DNA of 64,000 nt, taken from contig NC_092525.1 in NCBI RefSeq assembly GCF_037038585.1, positions 29,228,367 to 29,292,366 of the forward strand, in the 5' to 3' direction. The notes below the pieces were generated by a model. It made no database searches. It saw only the letters and a list, made by a program, of their open reading frames with translations, and was not told the origin of the DNA. Origin of the DNA: Patagioenas fasciata (taxonomy: Eukaryota; Chordata; Aves; Columbiformes; Columbidae). Shown one piece after another: positions 1 to 8,167 of this stretch (positions are counted from its first letter, which is position 1; each line of letters opens with the position of its first letter). Made by a program: the position numbers and the translations under genes.

Positions 1-2559
1 AGCAAGAGAAAAAGCATGAATTTTCATCCTTCTCCAGAGAGGACAAGTAAACAGTGTATTTTCAGCTTCCCCAGCACTTTGCATATAAAAGCCCTCTTTT
101 GAAATACAGACAGTAACCACAAACGGAACTGTAGTAATGTTTCTGCAATCAAAACAGTTCTGGGTACATCTGCATGCCTGGGGGCAGATAAATGAGAGTA
201 TCTAGGGCTGGCAGGATGCAAGACAGATCAAGTCCAGGCACCAGCTAGCCATGTTAGCACTGCTGAAACAAGTAAGGCACACAAACATGAGATATCATAC
301 ATTAGCTCAGGCTGCCTTGTGGTTACCCAGCTATCCAGCTTTTATGCTCAGAAGACCAAGTCAAAGCACAGAGATGTGTCTGCACTTGACATACTGAAAG
401 GTAAATTAAAATCAAACACAAACCTCCAGAAACATGTAGCTACAAATGGAAACAAGAAGAGCAGCCTGTTCTTCTGGTCTCCTTTTGCTTTTAATCTCGC
501 TTATTCTTACAAACTTCAACTGTGCAAACTCCAAGAAACTCAAACGATACTATGGCAGCATTTTAAAGATCGCTAGGATCAAGGCAGACACAAATCCAAG
601 CCTTTTTCCTAAATAAGTCTCCAGGTCACACTCATTTAACTCAAATGCAAACACGCATACAGCCATTCAGAACAAGGAGTCAAAGGCTGTTTACATTCTC
701 CTCTCATGTATCATCAGTGGCAGAAACTGCTGTACCTCCACCACAACTAGTCAAACAGGCCTGACATTTCTTTGTAATGGACACAGCAGTAACATACAAC
801 CTGCGTGTGACCGAACCCCTGAGTATCATTCTGACATCATAGGAAATCTTTTCATGAACTCCTTATGAACTATGTGCCCATCTCTGTTGGACCAAAACTT
901 TATTTATATTGCAGGGCTTGTCTGAGTCCTTCACTACCTCCACCGTCATCTAAATATTCCAAGTCTAACAGCAGGGCTAACAGCAGACTATTATCAACCT
1001 TTAAGGGCTGTCAGTTTAAGTGAAGTGTTTCTGGGCCAACATGACATGTGCCGAACAGGGACACAGTCCCAGACCAAAGCCAGATCAGTAGCCAGTTACC
1101 CTGGGATAGAACTGGGCAGAAACCTAAAGTGTTTGTTTCTGCCTTTATGTAATGAGTTTGTATTTTGACAACCTTTTGTAGGGATTCCAGTGTTACTTGA
1201 ATCTGCAGGTTTTGCCAGCTTTTTAAATCCTATGCAAAATATGTATCAAACATAAAATGTCATAGGCTTAATTATGTCATGAAAACACTGAACATGTTAA
1301 AGCCATCATTGTATTACTTCCAAAACCCAGGCAGACATGGACCTGCTTGATGTATCCGGGCAATGCTCATAGGTGACAACTTTTTTTCAGTTCTCTGCCT
1401 TTGAACAGGAGGTCTCACGCATGCAATTTTATCAGTGAAAATCCTACTTCTGATTTGTGGGAACTCCTCCACTTTCAGTTTCATTAAATTATTGCCAGAT
1501 TATTGTCACAACGAGGAAACACAGTTAGGGCATTGCAGCTGATTGATGGATGTGGGGGGGAACTCATGGTGGTGGTTAGACTGCCATTATTTTGTGGTTA
1601 ATATTGTTTCTTTTCTGACTCATTGTATTATAACAATGACATTCATCTAGAAGGGAAGGAGAAGTTTTACTGAGTTGATTTCCCATAACAGAAAGAGAGT
1701 AGAGGCCACACACAAGGCTAAGGCTGCAAGTGACACATATCAAAATGCCTTCAAAGGTAGTTAAAAATGCTTTGCTATTTGTTCTGCTTTGCTCTGAAGT
1801 GCAGTTCAGAGTGGCACTAACCTCATTCCATGCAGGAACACAGTCAAACAGGAAGAAAGGTGTGATCTCTAGGAATATTTGCACTTTCTCCAGCGTATCT
1901 GAGCAGTTTTGTTTGCAGTCCCTCTATCCCTGAAAAAACAAAACAAAACAAAACAAAACAAACACTTCGATGAAATCAACAAATCCCCAGGAAACTTCTT
2001 CAGTAAGAAAAATCAAGCCCCTGGCTATTTTATCAGTGTGTCTGCACAAATGCACACAAGATCAACAGAGCCCTGTGTGAAGGCTGCTTGATAACCTGTG
2101 TGAGAAAGCTAGGTCCTCTGCCTGAATAAGCATTAATTTTAACATAATTCCCAAGGTGTCAAGCAGGGGTGGTACCAACCTGTTTTGTGCCTTATGTCCT
2201 TACTAAGCTGTTCCCAAAAGGCTGCCCTCAGGTGGATAACAGACATTACTGAAGTAAGTTTGGAGGACTACACTAAAGGCAAGCCTGAAACACACACTTT
2301 GTCTAAGCTCTCTGCCACAGCTTTTGCACTTGTGCACAGTGGATTTTGTCATTAAACTCCAGCTACCAAGACTTTGTTGGTTCAGGCTTTAATGTCACAT
2401 AGCACCATATACTCTCACCGCACTTCAGCATGAGAAGGACCTTGCAAACACACACTCACATGAGCTCACGTACACACAACTACAGCAGATCTGCAGCGTT
2501 CCCACACAAAACACCACAGCGTCCCCTGCTGTGAGAGCAGAAATCCAGCTAGACCAGTG
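1..2559. other. Intergenic stretch, no gene recognised
   Basis: I see no convincing coding exon here. The open frames are short, lack family resemblance and overlap one another on both strands. The only clear structure is an (AAAAC)n simple repeat near 1933-1964. The part next to the CpG island (from about 2400) becomes richer in CpG and probably belongs to the promoter zone that follows. Confidence 0.6.
1933..1964. repeat. (AAAAC)n simple repeat
   Basis: A short pentanucleotide tract of AAAAC units, visible directly in the sequence. Confidence 0.9.
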
Positions 2560-3440
2560 ATCCTCCTTTCTCTTGGACACAACACCAAGGGGCCGGGAGA
2601 GGACACCCCCCGCTGCCACCTGAGGATCCACGGGGCGGGCCGGGCCTGAGCCTCTCCCCTTCCCGCCAAACCCGCCAGTTTCCTCGGCGCGTTTTAAAAG
2701 CTCTGCCTACGGTACGTGATTCGGTGCTGCTGGTTAAATGATCAGCAATAAATAGAGGCGTTTAGGTACTTCCCAACAAAAATACTGACTCTGCGAAGGC
2801 GTGGCCTGCTTTACAGCTGCTGCGCTCAAATTCTCACCTTAAAGGTTCAGGCTTAACACCCATTAACCCAGCGGCCACAGAGCCCGAGCAGCATTTCATG
2901 TCGTCTGAGGCGCTGCTTTAACTTTTCACAGGCGGCACAGCACGTGGTTTTTTACTACTGACTCACTGCCAAGATTAAAGTGTGTTTCATGGGGTTTTTT
3001 TTGTGTTTTCTGTTGTTGTTTCCCTGCTGCCGCTCCCGGTGAGCTCGGGTGGCCGTGCCCGTGTGGGACCCGCCGGGCCGCCCGCTGCCCGGGCCCGGCG
3101 GCTAAACCCAGGCAGCAGCGGGCGGGGGGAAGCGCGGGGAAGGGAAACGCGGCGCAGGAACAGCCCGGCCGAGCCGGCAGGAAAACCGGGGGGAGCGCGG
3201 TAACAGCGCTCAGGAAGGGGCCGGGGGCAGCAGGGGCGGCTTCGGTGGCCTCGATGGGCCTGGGGAGGAGGAGGAGGAGGAGGAGGGGGTGGATTTCGGC
3301 TCCGCATAAGCAGCTCGGGGCCGTTGCGCACCTCCCAGGCGACTGAGGCTGCCGTGCCCCTGGGATGTGGGGGGGTGGGAGCCCCGGGCGGGAATCCCGG
3401 GCTGTGTGCCCAGGGAAAGAGATCGTGTTCGCATTTCTTA
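2560..3440. promoter_or_regulatory. CpG island, probable promoter of an unidentified transcript
   Basis: About 0.9 kb of strongly GC- and CpG-rich sequence stands out from AT-rich surroundings. It contains a (GGA)n purine run near 3264-3287 and several GC-box-like clusters. Open frames run through it on both strands, but they are proline-, arginine- and alanine-rich, as GC-rich DNA always gives, and show no family signature. Unmethylated CpG islands usually mark transcription start regions, so a promoter is likely. I cannot identify the gene, which could extend left out of the window or be a lncRNA. Confidence 0.6.
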
Positions 3441-5433
3441 AAAGAAGTAATGAGGTAAAAAAATATATTCTAAAATATTAAGGTACTTAGAGTCTTCAAA
3501 CATCAAAATTCAGGTAAATCCTAACCTGAAATGCTTCACATGCTTTATCTGGCTCTGGTTTCTATAGGCACAGTCTGCTTTTTGTCTGGAGCTTTTAAAA
3601 GTTTTCTTTCCGTGCCACCCCGCACACTTGCACAGCGGATCTGCCGGGCTGGGCATTGTGTGTCCCCGCTCTCGTCTCTGGTGGGAAAAGGCTTTGCTCG
3701 GTGAGCCTTTTATGTTCGTTCATCCCATTAAAGCGCCTCGCTTTGTTGTCCTCTGAACCCTCTTTAATGCCTCCGCAGTTTTCAGCAAGTTTAGTGGAAA
3801 GCAAAACTTCACCCCGTATCATTAAAGAGTCCTGACCAGAGCCACTCCCGCTGCTGAACCAAGTTAAAAGATGCAGTATTCCTTTACTGTAACCTCAATT
3901 ATGTAGACAAGTTCTTTTCCCTCACACCTATGTTATTTTATGAGAAAAATAAAATACAACCACTTTTGCATTGGAAATGAGCAGCCTCTGAGATGAAAGT
4001 TAATCTCAAAGATTTCCTCAAGCAAAATTTGCAATATGAGGTATAAAACCAGTGAGAGATCTGATAAAATGCAAAATGTATTGAATTGCTAAGACTGGGG
4101 CAGGGGAGAGGGGTGGAAGAGAAAAGTTTTTAACACTTTTTGGAACAGAGTTGTAAGCTGCTTTCAAGTAACGTCTCTGTGAAGGACGTTAGGGGTTTGT
4201 TCAAAAGGTGCATTGATCAGATGACCCTGATCAGAGAGGAAAACTATGCTTCAGCTGCAAGCAATTCCTTATCTCATGCCAAAACCAGCAGTAGAAGTGG
4301 GAGTTGTGATGGAAATAAAAAACACCTAAAACTGCCTGGTGTTGGGGAAACAGCTGGCATGTTGTCCTTGTGCAACAGGCATCCGAATGGTCACCAGATT
4401 ACAAGAAATCGTTAGACCGTAGTTGTGTCTTCTCTGAAAGCAAGAAAGATAATAATGCAGACTTTAGTGAGCTGTTTTTCAATAATAGCACCTCTTCAGA
4501 ATGTGTTTTTCAGCCAAGATCTTGGTATTTATTCCAGCCACGAGGGTAGAGTCGCACATATTAATACATTTATTTTTCTCCCACCTTAGAGTAACTGTGA
4601 TACAGGATCACTCAGCCCATCGAAGCACAAGGAAATATTGCAAGTAGCTGGGCAATAAATGACCTGGCAGATCATCCCCCGAATTCAAAATGCCACAGAT
4701 ACCTGCTCTTTGAATAGTACCACAAAATTCAAAACATTCAGTTGTAAACATCCTTGTGTATATATTATGTATTTATCTCGGTAAGAATTCATGAGACCTC
4801 ACCCAGAGATGCTTAGGAAAGAATTGCAGATCTAAGGGTAGAGTTCACAAGTGAAAATCCTCAGCTATGAAAATCCTCAGAGAGGACTCCTTCTTTTCAA
4901 GTGGGAAGTATCAGACTGCAGTCCAACCCCCACCCCAATCCTAGTGTGTCCCTGAAACATGTTCTCCTGTACACTCTCAATCAAAATCTTGTGACAAATC
5001 TAATTTTCACATGATGAAAATTGTTATTGCACTTTCTCTGTAACCATATAAATTCTATGGCTTACAGCAGTTCATGTGCCAACCTTCACCTTATACAACT
5101 GTAGGTGCTCGATATAGGCAAGAATTTGTCTGAGACAGTGTTCCAGCAATTATACCAGTGTCCGGCTAAGTCAAGACGTCTTGGCTTACACCAAGCGTAT
5201 CTATGCTTAAAAGAGCAAAACTACCTTTAGCAGGCAGCTCGGCTCAGCACCAGAAAACGTCAGCTGTGATTCAAACCACCAGTTTTTCCCAGATAGTGAC
5301 ACTGCTTTCGTCGATGATTTCATGGAGCCTAGCAGATCATTTTAACCCAGTATTTATCCAGTGATTTCCCTCTAGCCTGTGTTTTCCAAGTGTTCATTAG
5401 CGATCAAAAATTATGCAGTCTGTATTTTGAGTC
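3441..5433. other. Intergenic stretch between CpG island and ERV
   Basis: No recognisable exon, RNA gene or repeat family. A 91-codon frame at 4140-4415 has no initiating ATG (it begins with a GTG-type codon), no family signature and no convincing splice context, so I do not call it. The stretch ends at the CACTT target-site copy of the ERV. Confidence 0.55.
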
Positions 5434-5438
5434 CACTT
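5434..5438 (+). repeat. ERV target-site duplication, left copy (CACTT)
   Basis: CACTT sits immediately before the TG of the 5' LTR and is repeated immediately after the CA of the 3' LTR at 12354-12358. A 5-bp duplication is typical of integrases such as those of ERVL-like and lentiviral elements. Confidence 0.9.
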
Positions 5439-5592
5439 TGTCTTGGTTTTGTTAAAAAACAAGTTTCTCTTTTAGTGAATTTGCCTGTCAGCTAAAGCCT
5501 TCATGTTAGCTGCATTTTCCTGGAGAACCCGACACATGTTTTGGTTAAACCTAGCAATGGAATGCAAACTTATTGATAAGCACGGATGGACA

Positions 5593-5602
5593 TCTCGCGA
5601 GA
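5593..5602. promoter_or_regulatory. TCTCGCGAGA palindrome in U3 (BANP/Kaiso-type motif)
   Basis: A perfect 10-bp palindrome about 70 bp upstream of the TATA box. TCTCGCGAGA is the CGCG element of housekeeping CpG-island promoters, reported to be bound by BANP and earlier linked to ZBTB33/Kaiso. It is repeated at 11849-11858 in the 3' LTR. Binding here is an inference from the motif. Confidence 0.6.
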
Positions 5603-5655
5603 GGGGCAACGAGAAACTGGTGACCGAGAGACTGACCAACGGTGTATAACATTCC

Positions 5656-5667
5656 ATTCACGTGAAT
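5656..5667. promoter_or_regulatory. 12-bp palindrome with CACGTG E-box core
   Basis: ATTCACGTGAAT is a perfect palindrome six bases before the TATA box and has a CACGTG core. Such sites are bound by bHLH-ZIP factors (MYC/MAX, USF, MITF/TFE classes). The same site is at 11912-11923 in the 3' LTR. Confidence 0.55.
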
Positions 5668-5673
5668 ACTTCA

Positions 5674-5680
5674 TATAAAA
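5674..5680 (+). promoter_or_regulatory. TATA box of the 5' LTR
   Basis: TATAAAA is the only strong TATA element in the LTR. It should direct initiation about 25-30 bp downstream, and it is duplicated at 11930-11936 in the 3' LTR. Confidence 0.8.
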
Positions 5681-6103
5681 GTGGGAGATCACGAGGATCT
5701 CGGCCCTTTGCCTTTTCCCTTTTTTTCCTCATGGCTGATATTAGGAGAGGACCTTGCTGGTCGTCCCTGTGAACTGAGGCCTAGTGAGAGACTGAATCCA
5801 ACTCCGGTTGGCTACAGAGTCTAATCCAGGACTTTGGGTGCTGGCTCTGCAGTTGCTGAGACTTACAAGATTGGTTTTGTATATTTTGTATTATTTTCTC
5901 TATTCTTATTAGTAGCATTAGTAAAACATCTTTAACTTTTCCAACTCTCTTCTCTCTGTCCTTCTTTCCCTCCCGATCGCCTGTCCTGAGTGGGAAGGGG
6001 GGAGAGGGAGGGGCAAAAGGGGGAAGTGGGGGGGAGAGGAGGTTAACAATACATCTGCCAGGGTTTGATTGTCACCCCGCAATCCTAACCCTCGACAGAT
6101 AAT

Positions 6104-6121
6104 TGGCGCCCAACGTGGGGC
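6104..6121 (+). other. Primer binding site, tRNA-Lys1,2 type
   Basis: The 18 bases TGGCGCCCAACGTGGGGC lie six bases after the LTR. They match the tRNA-Lys1,2 primer site used by foamy viruses, Mason-Pfizer monkey virus and visna. The tRNA 3' end would anneal here to prime minus-strand DNA synthesis. Confidence 0.9.
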
Positions 6122-6288
6122 GAAGAGAACGGGGTAAATTTGGAGATTTTTGGCTTTTCTACTGCTCTGACGTACCTTTCAATTTTCTTGGCACGGTGCC
6201 AACTCATAGAGTTGTGATACTCGCGCGTCTGTTTGCTTCAGATATTATTTAGTGGTATTAAGGCAAAGTGAATTACACTGACTTAAAG
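6122..6288 (+). other. ERV leader (putative packaging region)
   Basis: Non-coding leader between the primer site and the first gag ATG. It has a possible splice donor at 6133/6134 (GGG|GTAAAT). No spliced product is needed for the genes seen, since there is no env. Packaging signals are expected here by analogy only. Confidence 0.5.
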
Positions 6289-8139
6289 ATGTTGTGGCAT
6301 AAGTTGTATCAGTTATTTTCTACATTGTGCTCGCTGATCCCATACCTGTGTTGGTGTTTCTTTCTGAATCGAAGTATTCATTATATAACAACAAGAAACT
6401 GGACAGCGGTCATGATGATTCTGTGTGGTTTGGCACTGGTTTATTTCATTATTCTGCAGCCGCTAATGAATTTCTACTCGCTTCTGCTTTACCTTGAAAA
6501 ACCTCCAGGAGAGATTAAAGAGCAGAATGGCTCTATATTTGCTAATTGGTCAAGCGAATATTTAGAAAGGCTGACTAACAATACTTTTGTGTTTTCGCTG
6601 GGACAGTTTGCAAATGTTTTAGAGAACTTTGAATACCCTTGGAGCTTTGATAGAACTGTGATGGTGTTATTTGGTTTGCTGAATGTGTGTCAGTTTGTGT
6701 TACTGCTAAGAGAAATGAGGTTCAATAGGAGGTTTGCGTCTCTTTTTAGTCCTGAGATTTGTGGTGCGCCTTCGGAAGCTTTAGCAAAAAGCACTCCTAG
6801 CCGCTCGAGAAGAGGCAAAACAGCCAAAGCTGCTGCTGCAGCCACTGCCCCCCCAACCGCGGCTTCACAGGCTGAAGCTACAGCTCCTCCGCAGAGCTCC
6901 TCTGCCAAGGTCGCTGCAGATAACGTTACTTCTCCAGCCTCAAAGGCTAACAAGGCAGCCCCCCCGTCTTCACACACTGGGCACTGTTGCTGCTGTAACC
7001 ACAGCAATCACTGTGACAGTCATTCAGACTCTGAAAATGAATCAAATGATGGTGAACCCATATCAGCATCAGTTGCTGGTTGTAAGAAAGTCACTAGAAA
7101 GACTACCCGTGCAGCAGGTGATGGCACAGGGCCAACATCAACCCAAGAGGCATCATCATCAGGACAGGGTGGAGATGAAGTGACCACCACTCGGTCCTTT
7201 TCTCCAGGTGAGCTGAGAGATCTGCGAAAAGACTTTAGTCGTCGTGAAGGCGAGAATATTTTAACCTGGCTGCTGCGATGCTGGGACAATGGGGCAGAAA
7301 CAATTGAATTAGAAGGTGGTGAAGCCAGGCAGCTGGGATCTCTGTCAAAAGATTCCACCATTGATAGGGCAATTTCAAGAGAGTCTAATGCCGCTACTCT
7401 CTGGACCCGACTCCTGGCAGCTATGAAAGTCAGATTTCCCTACAAGGAAGATTGTATATCCAAGTTAGGGAAATGGAATACTATGGAGAGAGGTATCCAG
7501 TTCCTGAGAGAATTAGCTGTGCGAGAGATCATCTATCTAGGACCAAACAGCCAAGAGGGGACAGACCCAGATAGAATCAATTGTACAAAATCTATGTGGC
7601 GCAGATTTGTACAAAGTGCACCACCTGCATATGCTAAGTCATTGGCAGGGATGGTCTGGTCGGCTAGAGGTATACAAGAAATTAATGAAGTGATTGAGCA
7701 GCTCCGGTACTTTGAGGACAGCCTTGCTGGTTCTCTACGGGCTTGTGTCTCCGCTGTGGAGAAACTGTGTGAAAAATCTGATGACCGGTTTGAAAAGCTG
7801 TTGCAAGAAATCAAAGAGCTCAGAGAAGACTCGTACCGTTCACGACCTGCACAAACCTATGTTTCAGCTGTTAGGAGAAGGCGTTTCCAAACTCGAGAGA
7901 GAGGGCAGAGGCAGCCCACAAAAAGAGGTTCACTGTGGTTCTTCCTACATGAGCAGGGAGAAAACATGAATAAGTGGCATGGAAGGCCTACCTCAGAACT
8001 TCAAGAACGAGTACGTGAGATAAAAGGAAAAACTCCTAGGAAGGTGGCTGCTCCAGTTTACAAAAGGAGCAGAAGAGATTCTGATGCTCTTGAAGGAACC
8101 TCTAATTCACACTCAGAGACTGTGCAAAACAGGAATTAG
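6289..8139 (+). CDS. gag: Retroviral Gag with N-terminal membrane segments
   Basis: The structural polyprotein of the ERV is 616 aa from the first ATG (6289); the frame is open from 6268 but that codon is GTG. Hydrophobic segments lie at about residues 10-26, 40-57 and 124-140. NxS/T sequons lie at 80, 86 and 97 in the loop between segments two and three, with two more at 27 and 37. Basic residues follow segment three (141-149), favouring a cytosolic downstream part. Next come an Ala/Pro/Ser-rich linker, a Cys/His cluster (232-242, CCCC core), a capsid-like helical region (about 303-515) with MHR-like content, then Arg/Lys-rich tails (516-547 and 581-597). I see no CCHC zinc knuckle after the capsid. 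The frame ends in TAG, in phase with pol. Capsid assignment is inferred from position and composition. Confidence 0.88.
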   Translation: MLWHKLYQLFSTLCSLIPYLCWCFFLNRSIHYITTRNWTAVMMILCGLALVYFIILQPLMNFYSLLLYLEKPPGEIKEQNGSIFANWSSEYLERLTNNTFVFSLGQFANVLENFEYPWSFDRTVMVLFGLLNVCQFVLLLREMRFNRRFASLFSPEICGAPSEALAKSTPSRSRRGKTAKAAAAATAPPTAASQAEATAPPQSSSAKVAADNVTSPASKANKAAPPSSHTGHCCCCNHSNHCDSHSDSENESNDGEPISASVAGCKKVTRKTTRAAGDGTGPTSTQEASSSGQGGDEVTTTRSFSPGELRDLRKDFSRREGENILTWLLRCWDNGAETIELEGGEARQLGSLSKDSTIDRAISRESNAATLWTRLLAAMKVRFPYKEDCISKLGKWNTMERGIQFLRELAVREIIYLGPNSQEGTDPDRINCTKSMWRRFVQSAPPAYAKSLAGMVWSARGIQEINEVIEQLRYFEDSLAGSLRACVSAVEKLCEKSDDRFEKLLQEIKELREDSYRSRPAQTYVSAVRRRRFQTRERGQRQPTKRGSLWFFLHEQGENMNKWHGRPTSELQERVREIKGKTPRKVAAPVYKRSRRDSDALEGTSNSHSETVQNRN

Positions 8140-8167
8140 AGGTGCCCTGCCTCCAACCAGGTGGAGG
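8137..8167 (+). promoter_or_regulatory. In-frame amber codon with downstream hairpin (gag-pol junction)
   Basis: The gag stop TAG (8137-8139) is followed in the same frame by seven sense codons and then pol, with no other stop. Ten bases after the TAG, CCTCC (8150-8154) can pair with GGAGG (8163-8167) around an eight-base loop. Gammaretroviruses suppress a gag UAG with a structured element starting about eight bases downstream, so translational readthrough is the simplest reading. Readthrough is an inference. Confidence 0.5.

Larger units (their letters stand above)
5439..6097 (+). repeat. ERV 5' LTR
   Basis: This 659-bp LTR starts TGTCTTGG and ends CCTCGACA. A TATAAAA box lies at 5674-5680, so U3 is about 265 bp and transcription should begin near 5705. 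A canonical AATAAA is absent; AGTAAA at 5920-5925 is the best polyadenylation signal I see. Two perfect palindromes, TCTCGCGAGA (5593-5602) and ATTCACGTGAAT (5656-5667), precede the TATA box. The 3' third is a pyrimidine-rich tract followed by a G-rich purine tract (5991-6043). A 61-codon antisense frame in the LTR is probably incidental. Confidence 0.96.

Noticed and set aside
5472..5657. 61-codon antisense frame repeated in both LTRs
   Set aside because: Its duplication follows from LTR identity; it has no signature of a protein and lies across promoter elements.
6268..6288. Upstream extension of gag to a GTG codon
   Set aside because: The frame is open from 6268 but begins with GTG; the first ATG is at 6289 and eukaryotic initiation favours it.
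6133..8161. Foamy-virus-like spliced pol mRNA
   Set aside because: Donor-like and acceptor-like sites exist, but pol has no AUG before its protease active site, so the amber readthrough model fits better.
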